Part shown: positions 23,814-31,884 of the stretch, one piece after another
Position numbering within the stretch: the first letter of the stretch is position 1
Layout of the letters: each line of letters opens with the position of its first letter
Assembly: GCF_020055635.1 (NCBI RefSeq)
Contig: NZ_JAIPUT010000031.1
Location: 1 to 48,848, forward strand
Source of the DNA: Marivita sp.
Lineage (GTDB): Bacteria; Pseudomonadota; Alphaproteobacteria; Rhodobacterales; Rhodobacteraceae
Direction of reading: 5' to 3'
Length of the DNA: 48,848 nt
Notes under the pieces: model-generated
Database searches by the model: none
Told to the model about the DNA's origin: nothing
Seen by the model: only the letters and a program-made list of their open reading frames with translations
Position numbers and translations under genes: made by a program

Positions 23814-24746
23814 ATGAAAATCGCGTTTCAGATGGACCCGATCCAGTCGGTCGATATCAAGGCCGACAGTTCGTTCCGACTGGCCGAGGAGGCACAGGCG
23901 CGCGGGCATGAGCTGTTTTTCTACGGTCCGGACAAGCTGGCCTATGACGAAGGGCGCATCCTGGCGCATGGGCAGCGGTTCACTGTGCAGCGGGTGCAGG
24001 GCGAGCATGTGACGCTGGGTCCGGTGGAGCAGGTGGATCTTGCGGAGTTCGACGTTGTTTGGCTGCGCCAGGACCCGCCGTTCGACATGCATTACATCAC
24101 CTCGACGCATCTGCTGGACCGGTTGAGGGGCAAGGCGCTGGTGGTGAACGATCCGTTCTGGGTGCGGAATTACCCCGAGAAGCTGTTGGTGCTGGATTAC
24201 CCGGACCTGACGCCGCCGACGATGATCGCGCGGGATCTCGAGACGATCAAGGCGTTCAAGGCGCGGCATGGCGACATCATTCTCAAGCCCTTGTACGGCA
24301 ATGGCGGGGCGGGGGTGTTCCGGCTGGATGCCAATGACCGCAACCTGACGTCGCTGCACGAACTGTTCACCGGTTTTTCACGTGAACCGCTCATCGTGCA
24401 GAAATTCCTGCCGGACGTGTGGGCGGGAGACAAGCGCGTGATCCTTGTCGATGGCGACGCGGTGGGCGCGATCAACCGGGTGCCGGCGGAAGGCGAAACG
24501 CGGTCGAACATGCATGTGGGCGGACGGCCCGAGAAGGTCGGGCTGACCGAGCGCGACCTGGAGATCTGCGCGCGGATCGGGCCGCTCTTGCGGGAAAAGG
24601 GGCAGGTTTTCGTCGGGATTGACGTGATCGGCGATTACCTGACCGAGATCAACGTGACCTCGCCCACCGGGATCCAGGAATTGGAGCGGTTCGATCAGAT
24701 CAACGTGGCCGGGGCCATCTGGGAGGCGATCGAGGCGAAGCTCTAG
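23814..24746 (+). CDS. gshB: Glutathione synthetase
   Basis: An ATP-grasp ligase of 310 residues joining gamma-glutamylcysteine and glycine. Features are [21 protein letters not shown] at the start, [22 protein letters not shown], the glycine-rich loop [16 protein letters not shown] near residues 155-175, and [16 protein letters not shown] near the end, which holds Mg and substrate ligands. The ATG at 23814 has AAGGGG upstream. It is the last gene of the rsmI group and is followed by a small GC hairpin with a T-run. Together with the two glutathione transferases and the VOC protein, glutathione chemistry recurs in the window. Confidence 0.97.
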   Translation: MKIAFQMDPIQSVDIKADSSFRLAEEAQARGHELFFYGPDKLAYDEGRILAHGQRFTVQRVQGEHVTLGPVEQVDLAEFDVVWLRQDPPFDMHYITSTHLLDRLRGKALVVNDPFWVRNYPEKLLVLDYPDLTPPTMIARDLETIKAFKARHGDIILKPLYGNGGAGVFRLDANDRNLTSLHELFTGFSREPLIVQKFLPDVWAGDKRVILVDGDAVGAINRVPAEGETRSNMHVGGRPEKVGLTERDLEICARIGPLLREKGQVFVGIDVIGDYLTEINVTSPTGIQELERFDQINVAGAIWEAIEAKL

Positions 24747-24750
24747 GGCG

Positions 24751-24767
24751 GGCCTTGCGGCCTTTTT
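24751..24767 (+). terminator. Short intrinsic terminator after gshB
   Basis: GGCC-TTGC-GGCC followed by five T, starting four bases after the gshB stop and ending before the convergent comM stop. The stem is short (four pairs), so efficiency is doubtful. Confidence 0.5.
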
Positions 24768-24776
24768 CACCTGATG

Positions 24777-26288
24777 TCATCTGGCGCTTTGGGGCAGGCG
24801 GTAGCTGAGCGCTTCTGCGACGTGGTCGCGGGTGATGGCCTCGGTGGCTTCGAGATCGGCGATGCTGCGGGCGACGCGCAGCACGCGGTGATAGCCGCGG
24901 GCCGAGAGGCCGAAACGGTCGGCGGCATTGGTCAGCAGAATGCGGGCCGGATCGTCGAGGGCCGTGGCCTGATCCAGCAGATCGCCTTGCAGATCGGCAT
25001 TCTGGTGCATGTCGGGATGACCCTGAAAGCGCGCGCTCTGGATCGCGCGGGCTGCAACCACGCGTGACGCGATGTCGGCGCTGCTGGCCCCCGAACTGGG
25101 CAGGTCGAGATCGCGAAACGCCACCGGAGGCACGTCGACGCGCAGGTCGAAGCGGTCCATCAGCGGTCCGGAGATGCGGCCCATGTAGTCCTCGCCGCAG
25201 TTCGGCGCGCGCGAGCAGGCGCGGGCGGGATCGCTGAGATAGCCGCATTTGCAGGGGTTGGCGGCGGCGACCAGCATGAAGCGGCAGGGATACTTGATAT
25301 GGGCATTGGCGCGGGCGACCATGACCTCGCCGGTTTCGATCGGCTGGCGCAGGGTTTCCAGCACGGCGCGGGGAAATTCCGGGAATTCGTCCATGAAAAG
25401 CACGCCGTTATGCGCAAGGCTGATTTCGCCGGGTTTGGCGGTGCGACCGCCGCCAACGATGGCGGGCATCGACGCGGTGTGATGCGGTTCGCGGAACGGG
25501 CGTTCGCGCGAGATGCCGCCAGCCTCGATCAGGCCCGACAGCGAATGCACCATGGAGGTTTCCAGCGCTTCGGCGGGGGTCAGCGGCGGCAGGATGCCGG
25601 GCAGGCGGGAGGCCAGCATGGATTTGCCGGAGCCCGGCGTGCCCACCAGCAACACGTGATGGCGGCCGGCGGCGGCGATTTCGAGCGCGCGCTTGGCGCG
25701 TTCCTGGCCCTTGACGTCGCGCATGTCGCGGCTGTCGGGGCTGTGGGTGACTTCGCCCGGGTCGCAGGGCGCCAGCGGGGTGCGTCCGGTCATGTGCTGG
25801 ATCACGTCCATCAACCCCTTGGCGCCGATCACCTGGCAGCCGCCGACCCAGGCCGCCTCTGCTCCGGAAGCGGCGGGGCAGATCAGCGCGCGGTCCTCTT
25901 CAGCGGCAGCCATCGCGGCCGGCAGCGCGCCGATCACCGGCACCAGCGCGCCATCGAGGGAGAGTTCCCCCAGCGCCACGGTATCGGCGACCGCGTCCTT
26001 GGGCAGGATCTCGAGTTCGGCCAGCAGCGCCAGCGCGATCGGCAGGTCGAAATGAGAGCCTTCCTTGGGCAGGTCCGCGGGTGACAGGTTCACCGTGATG
26101 CGTTTCGACGGCAGCGCGATATGCAGCGTCGAGAGCGCACCGCGCACCCGGTCGCGGGATTCCGAAACCGCCTTGTCGGGAAGACCCACCACGGCAAAGG
26201 CGGGCATGCCGGGGGTGATGGCGCATTGCACCTCGACCATGCGGGCGTCGACGCCTTCGAAGGCGACGGTGTAGGCGTGCGCAACCAT
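24777..26288 (-). CDS. comM: YifB/ComM family Mg-chelatase-like AAA+ ATPase
   Basis: A protein of 503 residues. The N-terminal Lon-protease-like domain (YTVAFEGVDARMVEVQCAI, LPSKRITVNLSPADLPKEGSHFDLP) is followed by an AAA+ core with Walker A GTPGSGKSM near residue 218, Walker B LFMDEFPEF, a zinc-like CKCGY-C-C cluster near residue 350, and a C-terminal Mg_chelatase_C region (LSARGYHRVLRVARSIADLE). ComM is known as a hexameric helicase that helps branch migration during natural transformation; many non-competent bacteria also carry it. The ATG at 26288 has GAGGA upstream. Confidence 0.93.
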   Translation of the reverse strand: MVAHAYTVAFEGVDARMVEVQCAITPGMPAFAVVGLPDKAVSESRDRVRGALSTLHIALPSKRITVNLSPADLPKEGSHFDLPIALALLAELEILPKDAVADTVALGELSLDGALVPVIGALPAAMAAAEEDRALICPAASGAEAAWVGGCQVIGAKGLMDVIQHMTGRTPLAPCDPGEVTHSPDSRDMRDVKGQERAKRALEIAAAGRHHVLLVGTPGSGKSMLASRLPGILPPLTPAEALETSMVHSLSGLIEAGGISRERPFREPHHTASMPAIVGGGRTAKPGEISLAHNGVLFMDEFPEFPRAVLETLRQPIETGEVMVARANAHIKYPCRFMLVAAANPCKCGYLSDPARACSRAPNCGEDYMGRISGPLMDRFDLRVDVPPVAFRDLDLPSSGASSADIASRVVAARAIQSARFQGHPDMHQNADLQGDLLDQATALDDPARILLTNAADRFGLSARGYHRVLRVARSIADLEATEAITRDHVAEALSYRLPQSAR

Positions 26289-26386
26289 GGGGCCAGTTCC
26301 TCGTGTCGGCAGAGGGTGCGGCGATCATGGTTGCGAAATGGTTAACGCGGGTCCGCGAAATCTCTTCGACGCGGTTTCGGTCGCTT

Positions 26387-27073
26387 TCAGCTTGGGTCAG
26401 GCCACGGGCGGGTGTCAAACGGCTTGGCGTACCACGGCAAGGTGTCTCCGGTGGTCAGGGCGAGGCTGCGCCAGTCGCGGAACCACGGGTCGGCCAGATG
26501 TGTCTGGACATAATCCCGAGACCCTTGTGACAGCGCCACGTCATAGCCGGCAAATCGCGCCGCGACCGGGGCGAAGGCGATGTCGGCAATGGAATACGTG
26601 CCCAGAAGCCACGGGCCATCCGCGCCGTACCGGTCGCGGGCATAGGCCCAGATCGTCTCGATCCGGGCGATGTCGGCCCGGGTCTCGTCCGAGAGCGGCA
26701 CGTCCTTGTAGGCCGTGCGCAGGTTCATCGGGCATTCGCCGCGCAGCGCTGCAAACCCGGAATGCATTTCGGCGGCAAGCGCCCGGCCGAGCCCGCGCGC
26801 CGCAGGGTCGGCGGGCCAGAGGCCACCATCGGGGTGCCGTTCATGCAGGTCTTCGGCCATTGCCAGCGAATCCCAGATCACGCTGCCTTCGGGTGTCTGC
26901 ATGACCGGAACGGTGCGGGCCGGGGCCAGCGCGCGCAGCTGTTCGGCCACGCCGGTGGAGTTGAAATCGACAAGGTGAATCTCGGGTGTCAGGCCGAGTC
27001 GCCGGAACAGGAGCCAGCCGCGAAGCGACCAGCTTGAATAGGCGTAATCGCCGATGAAGAGCTTATATGTCAT
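26387..27073 (-). CDS. Glutathione S-transferase family protein
   Basis: A protein of 228 residues. The thioredoxin-like N-terminal domain has MTYKLFIGDYAYSSWSLRGW, where Ser in the SSW stretch is the likely glutathione-activating residue, and TVPVMQTPEGSVIWDSLAMAEDL, the cis-Pro and glutathione-binding loop. A helical C-terminal domain ends with GTYSIADIAFAPVAARFAGYD (the N-capping S-x-x-D motif). It belongs to the YfcF-like or maleylacetoacetate-isomerase-like branch; the substrate is unknown. The start at 27073 was chosen by homology because the open frame continues upstream without similarity. It is divergent from rpoH. Confidence 0.88.
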   Translation of the reverse strand: MTYKLFIGDYAYSSWSLRGWLLFRRLGLTPEIHLVDFNSTGVAEQLRALAPARTVPVMQTPEGSVIWDSLAMAEDLHERHPDGGLWPADPAARGLGRALAAEMHSGFAALRGECPMNLRTAYKDVPLSDETRADIARIETIWAYARDRYGADGPWLLGTYSIADIAFAPVAARFAGYDVALSQGSRDYVQTHLADPWFRDWRSLALTTGDTLPWYAKPFDTRPWPDPS

Positions 27074-27222
27074 GCAGGTTGGTCCCGGATTGTCGCGCTT
27101 TCGGGCAACCCTAGCCGGGAGGCCCTTGGTTGCCCAATTGCGAATTGTGCGTGGGGCCATCACCGGAACGAATGAATATGGCCGGACGTTGACGCGGTAT
27201 TGGAACTTTCTTGATGAATCTT

Positions 27223-27252
27223 TGATCCGTGCGCATGCGGCTTGCGTAAAGA
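27223..27252 (+). promoter_or_regulatory. Candidate RpoE (ECF sigma)-type promoter of rpoH
   Basis: TGATCC (27223-27228), 18 bases, then TAAAGA (27247-27252), ending 27 bases before the rpoH start. The -35 hexamer and spacing fit the RpoE-ChrR promoters known from Rhodobacter, which respond to singlet oxygen and drive the group II rpoH gene. No housekeeping-type box is as good in this gap. Confidence 0.6.
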
Positions 27253-27279
27253 GTACAAGTGATAAGATCAGAGGGCGAT

Positions 27280-28158
27280 ATGGCACTGGACTCGTTCAAC
27301 GACCAAACCCTGTCCCGGCGCGCGATGAAAGCGGAGCTGCTGGACGCGGAAACCGAACTCAAGCTGGCCTACGCATGGCGCGACGAGCGCGACGAAGTTG
27401 CGCTGCATCGGTTGATCACGGCCTACATGCGACTTGCCATCTCGATGGCGTCGAAATTCAAGCGCTACGGCGCACCGATGAACGACCTGATCCAGGAGGC
27501 GGGTCTGGGGCTGATGAAGGCCGCGGACAAGTTCGATCCGGATCGCGGTGTGCGGTTTTCGACCTATGCGGTCTGGTGGATCAAGGCGTCGATCCAGGAT
27601 TACGTGATGCGCAACTGGTCGATCGTGCGGACCGGGTCCACGTCGTCGCAGAAGTCGCTGTTCTTCAACATGCGCCGCGTTCAGGCCCGGCTTGAGCGCG
27701 AGGCATCCGCCGAGGGGCGGACGCTTGAAGGCCACGAGATGCGGCGTCTGATCTCGGAGGAGATCGGTGTTCCGCTGCATGATGTCGAGATGATGGAGGG
27801 CCGTCTGTCCGGGTCGGATTACTCGCTCAACGCGACGCAATCGACCGAGGATGAAGGGCGCGAATGGATTGATGCGCTCGAGGATGAAACCGCGCAGGCG
27901 GATGAACGGGTCGAGGAAGATCTCGACCTTGCGCAGCTGCGCCAGTGGTTGATGATGGCGATGAACCAGCTCAACGAACGCGAACGCTTCATCGTGCGCG
28001 AACGCAAGCTTCGGGAAGATGCGCGGACGCTGGAGAGCCTCGGCAACGAGTTGGGGCTGTCCAAGGAGCGGGTGCGTCAGCTTGAAGCCGCGGCCTTTGC
28101 CAAGATCCGCAAATCGCTTGAAGCCCAGAGCCCCGAGGTGCACAACTTCCTCGCATGA
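27280..28158 (+). CDS. rpoH: RNA polymerase sigma-32 factor, RpoHII type
   Basis: A sigma factor of 292 residues. Region 2 carries LITAYMRLAISMASKFKRYG, MNDLIQEAGLGLMKAADKFDP and VRFSTYAVWWIKASIQDYVMRNWSIVR, which includes the DNA-melting aromatics. The RpoH box follows (SSQKSLFFNMRR), and region 4 ends with ESLGNELGLSKERVRQLEAAAFAKIR. The N-terminus (MALDSFNDQTLSRRAMKAELL) resembles the RpoHII group of Rhodobacterales and not RpoHI. In that group RpoHII controls photo-oxidative and thiol stress genes and is itself driven by RpoE, in line with the promoter seen at 27223. The ATG at 27280 has AGAGGG upstream. Its stop overlaps the start of chaN (ATGA). Confidence 0.95.
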   Translation: MALDSFNDQTLSRRAMKAELLDAETELKLAYAWRDERDEVALHRLITAYMRLAISMASKFKRYGAPMNDLIQEAGLGLMKAADKFDPDRGVRFSTYAVWWIKASIQDYVMRNWSIVRTGSTSSQKSLFFNMRRVQARLEREASAEGRTLEGHEMRRLISEEIGVPLHDVEMMEGRLSGSDYSLNATQSTEDEGREWIDALEDETAQADERVEEDLDLAQLRQWLMMAMNQLNERERFIVRERKLREDARTLESLGNELGLSKERVRQLEAAAFAKIRKSLEAQSPEVHNFLA

Positions 28159-28934
28159 GACATGGCTTGATCTGGTGTTTGATCGCCCCCACGGCCCTGG
28201 CCGCTGGGGGCGTTTTCGATGGTGCCGACGTGGTGTTCCTGGGGGAGTTGCATGACAACCCGGCGCACCACGCGCGGCAGGCGGAGTACGTGGCCGAGCT
28301 TGACCCGGCGGCGCTGGTCTTCGAGATGCTGACGCCGGCGCAGGCCGACCGGGTGACGCCGGAACTGATCGCGGATGCGTCGGCGCTGGAGGCGGCGTTG
28401 GGCTGGAACGAGAGCGGCTGGCCGGATTTCTCGATGTATTACCCGATTTTTGCCGCAGCCCCCGAGGCGGCGTATTACGGCGCGGCGGTGCCCCGGGACA
28501 CGGCGCGACAGGCGATGGCCGATGGCATGGCGTCGGCGTTTCGCGGCGATGCCGAGGCATACGGTCTTACCGATCCGTTGCCCGAGGCGCAGCAGGCCGC
28601 GCGAGAGGCGTTGCAATTGTCAGCGCATTGCGACGCGCTGCCCGAGGATATGCTGCCGGTGATGGTGGAAATTCAGCGGCTGCGCGATGCGGAACTGGCC
28701 TATTCGGCGGTGCAGGCGGTCGAGGCGCATGGCGGGCCGGTGGTGGTGATCACCGGCAACGGGCATGCGCGGATGGACTGGGGCGCGCCGACCTATCTGA
28801 TGGCGGCTGAACCGGGTCTGCGCATAGCGTCCCTGGGGCAGGGCGAGGATGGCGACCCGCCCTCAGGGGAGTTCGACCTGGTCGAAACCGCGCCCGCCGT
28901 TGATCGGGGCGATCCCTGCGACGCGTTCCGCTGA
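28155..28934 (+). CDS. ChaN family heme-binding-type protein
   Basis: A protein of 259 residues with an N-terminal signal sequence (HGLIWCLIAPTALAAGG) and the ChaN domain: VVFLGELHDNPAHHARQAEYVAEL near residue 28, ALVFEMLTPAQAD, and VVVITGNGHARMDWGAP near the end. ChaN-like proteins are outer-membrane lipoproteins that bind stacked hemes and assist iron uptake. No clear lipobox is visible here, so a periplasmic form is possible. Translation is coupled to rpoH by ATGA, an unusual pairing that would tie heme handling to the oxidative-stress sigma factor. Confidence 0.85.
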   Translation: MRHGLIWCLIAPTALAAGGVFDGADVVFLGELHDNPAHHARQAEYVAELDPAALVFEMLTPAQADRVTPELIADASALEAALGWNESGWPDFSMYYPIFAAAPEAAYYGAAVPRDTARQAMADGMASAFRGDAEAYGLTDPLPEAQQAAREALQLSAHCDALPEDMLPVMVEIQRLRDAELAYSAVQAVEAHGGPVVVITGNGHARMDWGAPTYLMAAEPGLRIASLGQGEDGDPPSGEFDLVETAPAVDRGDPCDAFR

Positions 28935-28963
28935 TTGAGTTTTGCCGAGCGGCCCCGTAACAA
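28935..28963 (+). promoter_or_regulatory. Promoter of coaBC
   Basis: TTGAGT (28935-28940), 17 bases, TAACAA (28958-28963), 30 bases before coaBC. The downstream sequence AGGCGCA is shared with the atp operon promoter at the same distance from the -10 box. Confidence 0.6.
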
Positions 28964-28993
28964 AGGCGCAGGACCCTGTCAGGACTGTGCCTT

Positions 28994-30187
28994 ATGTTGA
29001 GCGGCAAACGTATCCTTCTGATCATCGGTGGTGGAATCGCGGCGTATAAAAGCCTCGACCTGATCCGCCGCTTGCGCGAACGCGGTGCCGCGGTGACCCC
29101 GGTCATGACGCGGGCGGCAGCGGAGTTCGTGACCCCCCTGTCGGTGTCGGCGCTGGCGGGAGAGAAGGTCTATACCGACCTTTTCGACCTGACCGACGAG
29201 GCCGAGATGGGGCATATCCAGCTGTCGCGGGTGGCCGACCTGGTACTTGTGGCCCCGGCGACGGCGGATCTGATGGCGAAGATGGCGCAGGGGCTGGCGG
29301 GGGATCTCGCGACGACGCTTCTGCTGGCCACGGACACGCCTGTGATGATCGCGCCGGCGATGAACGTGCGGATGTGGGAGCATCCCGCGACGCAGCGCAA
29401 TCTGGCGGTGCTGCGCGGCGATGGTGTGTCGGTGGTGGGTCCGAATGCCGGCGACATGGCCTGCGGCGAATACGGGCCCGGACGGATGGCCGAGCCGTTG
29501 GAGATTGTCGACGCGGTTGTGGGCGCGCTGGCCGACGGGCCATTGACCGGCAAGCGGATCGTCGTGACCTCGGGGCCGACACACGAGCCGATCGACCCGG
29601 TGCGCTATATCGCGAACCGCTCGTCCGGTGCGCAGGGCACGGCGATTGCGGCGGCGCTTCGGGTGCTGGGCGCCGAGGTGGTGTTCGTCACCGGCCCGGC
29701 AGAGGTTTCGCCGCCCGAGGGCGTCGAGGTGGTGCGTGTGAACACGGCGCGCGAGATGCGGGCGGCGGTGCTTGCGGCCTTGCCCGCCGAGGCGGCTGTC
29801 TTCGCGGCGGCGGTGGCGGACTGGAAGGTCATCGCCGCGTCGGACAGCAAGATCAAGAAGGTGGCAGGCGCGCTTCCGGTGCTGGAATTCGAGGAGAACC
29901 CCGACATCCTGGCCGAGGTCGCGCAGATGACGGAGGGGCGACCGACGCTGGTTGTCGGCTTTGCCGCCGAGACAAATGACGTGATCGACAACGCCACCGC
30001 CAAGCGGGCGCGCAAGGGCTGCGACTGGATCGTCGCGAATGACGTGTCGCCGGAGACCGGCATCATGGGCGGATCGGAGAACGCCGTGACGCTGATCTCG
30101 GGTTCCGGGGCCGAGGCCTGGCCGCGCATGGGCAAACACGCGGTGGCGCGGCAATTGGCAGCGCGGATTGCCGAAACGCTGGTCTGA
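28994..30187 (+). CDS. coaBC: Bifunctional phosphopantothenoylcysteine decarboxylase/synthetase
   Basis: A coenzyme A biosynthesis enzyme of 397 residues. The N-terminal flavin decarboxylase (CoaC) shows [63 protein letters not shown] and a [12 protein letters not shown] cysteine loop. The C-terminal synthetase (CoaB) shows [36 protein letters not shown] and [17 protein letters not shown]. Length and both active regions are intact. It has its own promoter just after chaN and is followed by dut and moeB-like genes as a likely operon. Confidence 0.97.
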   Translation: MLSGKRILLIIGGGIAAYKSLDLIRRLRERGAAVTPVMTRAAAEFVTPLSVSALAGEKVYTDLFDLTDEAEMGHIQLSRVADLVLVAPATADLMAKMAQGLAGDLATTLLLATDTPVMIAPAMNVRMWEHPATQRNLAVLRGDGVSVVGPNAGDMACGEYGPGRMAEPLEIVDAVVGALADGPLTGKRIVVTSGPTHEPIDPVRYIANRSSGAQGTAIAAALRVLGAEVVFVTGPAEVSPPEGVEVVRVNTAREMRAAVLAALPAEAAVFAAAVADWKVIAASDSKIKKVAGALPVLEFEENPDILAEVAQMTEGRPTLVVGFAAETNDVIDNATAKRARKGCDWIVANDVSPETGIMGGSENAVTLISGSGAEAWPRMGKHAVARQLAARIAETLV

Positions 30188-30237
30188 CGACGCGGGCGGG
30201 CCAGTTTGCATATTTGGAAAGAGAAGAAGGGCGGAAC

Positions 30238-30696
30238 GTGGTCACGATTGAGTTGACGTGGGTTGACGGTGCCGACCGGTCTCTGGGGCTGCCGTTCTAT
30301 GCCAGCGCCGGGGCGGCGGGGGCGGATCTGCGGGCGAATTTCCCGGATCGGGGATCGCTTGTCCTCGAGGCCGGCGCGCGAGCCCTGGTGCCCACGGGGC
30401 TGCGCCTGGCGATCCCGGACGGGTACGAGGTACAAATCCGGCCGCGCTCTGGCCTCGCGCTCAAGCACGGCATCACCTTGCCCAACGCGCCGGGAACCAT
30501 CGACAGCGATTATCGCGGCGTGCTGGGGGTGATCGTGATGAATGCCGGGGACGCGCCGTTCGAGATTGCCCATGGCGACCGGATCGCCCAGATGGTCGTG
30601 GCACCGGTGTCGCGCGCGGGGTTCGTCGAGGTCGACGCCCTGTGCGACACGGCGCGCGGCGCGGGCGGATTCGGATCGACCGGGGTGTCGGAATGA
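30238..30696 (+). CDS. dut: Deoxyuridine 5'-triphosphate nucleotidohydrolase
   Basis: A dUTPase of 152 residues. The five motifs are visible: [11 protein letters not shown] (1), [12 protein letters not shown] (2), [20 protein letters not shown] (3), [13 protein letters not shown] (4) and the C-terminal [10 protein letters not shown] (5). It is a homotrimer that removes dUTP and supplies dUMP. The start chosen is GTG 30238; the codons before it (about 30214-30235) form the purine-rich ribosome site GAAGAAGGG, so the longer reading from TTG 30214 is unlikely. It overlaps the next gene by ATGA. Confidence 0.96.
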   Translation: MVTIELTWVDGADRSLGLPFYASAGAAGADLRANFPDRGSLVLEAGARALVPTGLRLAIPDGYEVQIRPRSGLALKHGITLPNAPGTIDSDYRGVLGVIVMNAGDAPFEIAHGDRIAQMVVAPVSRAGFVEVDALCDTARGAGGFGSTGVSE

Positions 30697-31757
30697 TCGT
30701 CGTTTTCGCCATGGCCGCGGCGCTTTGGGGCCTTGGGGTGGTGATGAAAATTCCCCGGACCGCCCGGCTTTACATGATCGGGCTGTTGTATATCGGGGTC
30801 TTGTTCATCCAGATCGCGCTTCCTTCCGGGCATCCGTTGCGGATGGCGACGGGGGAAAGTGCGGCGCTGTGGATCCTGATCGGCGTCTTCGCGGCCGTCG
30901 CGGTCTTGTACGGGCGTGTCGTCAAGGGGTTGAAGGACCGGGCGCTGATCAAGGAAGAGGCCGAAGCGCCGCGCGCGCCCCGATCCGAGAGTTTCTCGCC
31001 GAGCGAGCTGGAGCGCTATGCCCGCCATATCGTGTTGCGCGAGATCGGCGGACCGGGGCAGAAGGCGCTGCGCAATGCAAAGGTGCTGGTGATCGGCGCG
31101 GGTGGTCTGGGCGCGCCGGCGTTGCAATATCTCGCGGCGGCGGGCGTGGGCACCATCGGGGTCATTGACGATGACGTGGTCGAGAACGCCAACCTGCAAC
31201 GGCAGGTGATCCATCGCGATCAGGATATCGGCATGCCCAAGGTGTTTTCCGCACAGGCGGCGATGCTGGCGCAGAATCCGCATGTCGAGGTTCTGCCCTA
31301 TCACCGGCGGCTGACCGAGGCGGTGGCCGCGGATCTGGTGGACGGCTATGACCTCGTTCTTGACGGGACGGACAATTTCGAGACCCGGTATCTTGCCAAT
31401 CGGGTGGCGGTGGCGGCGGGCAAGCCTTTGATTTCAGGAGCGCTGTCGCAGTGGGAAGGCCAGATCGCGGTCTTTGATCCGGCCTCGGGAGGGCCCTGTT
31501 ACCAGTGCATCTTTCCCGAAGCCCCGGCCGCCGGGCTGGCACCGTCCTGTGCAGAGGCGGGGGTGATCGGGCCGTTGCCCGGGGTGATCGGGTCGATGAT
31601 GGCGGTGGAGGCGGTCAAGCTGATCTCCGGGGCCGGGCAGGCGTTGACGGGCGACATGCTGATTTACGATGCGCTTTGGGGCGAGACGCGCAAGATCGCG
31701 GTCACGCGCCGCGCGGATTGTCCCGTTTGCGGGCAGGCAATGGCGGGTGAGGCCTAG
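30693..31757 (+). CDS. MoeB/ThiF-type E1-like adenylyltransferase with membrane anchor
   Basis: A protein of 354 residues. The first 95 or so residues hold three hydrophobic segments ([48 protein letters not shown]) absent from E. coli MoeB. Then comes the E1-like core with [21 protein letters not shown], the nucleotide loop [37 protein letters not shown], the [11 protein letters not shown] region and zinc cysteines in CYQC and CPVC. Such enzymes adenylylate the C-terminus of MoaD or ThiS for sulfur transfer. No rhodanese domain is present. The ATG at 30693 overlaps the dut stop (ATGA). Which sulfur carrier it serves cannot be told. Confidence 0.88.
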   Translation: MIVVFAMAAALWGLGVVMKIPRTARLYMIGLLYIGVLFIQIALPSGHPLRMATGESAALWILIGVFAAVAVLYGRVVKGLKDRALIKEEAEAPRAPRSESFSPSELERYARHIVLREIGGPGQKALRNAKVLVIGAGGLGAPALQYLAAAGVGTIGVIDDDVVENANLQRQVIHRDQDIGMPKVFSAQAAMLAQNPHVEVLPYHRRLTEAVAADLVDGYDLVLDGTDNFETRYLANRVAVAAGKPLISGALSQWEGQIAVFDPASGGPCYQCIFPEAPAAGLAPSCAEAGVIGPLPGVIGSMMAVEAVKLISGAGQALTGDMLIYDALWGETRKIAVTRRADCPVCGQAMAGEA

Positions 31758-31829
31758 CGCGGGGAACCCCGGGCGCGTGGGGCGGTTTTCTTCGGGGCCT
31801 GGGTATGCGCCAGGGCGGTCAGGCACAGG

Positions 31830-31857
31830 TTGCTCCGCCGGGCGGGCATGCTAGGCT
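31830..31857 (+). promoter_or_regulatory. Candidate promoter of the M3 peptidase gene
   Basis: TTGCTC (31830-31835), 16 bases, TAGGCT (31852-31857), 27 bases before the ATG. A fair match only. Confidence 0.35.
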
Positions 31858-31884
31858 TGGCAGGGCACAGCAGGAGAGCGTGAC

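Noticed and set aside
27201-27230. EcfG-type promoter (GGAAC at 27202) before rpoH
   Set aside because: The CGT-like -10 element lies about 21 bases away instead of 16-17, and the RpoE-type match is better.
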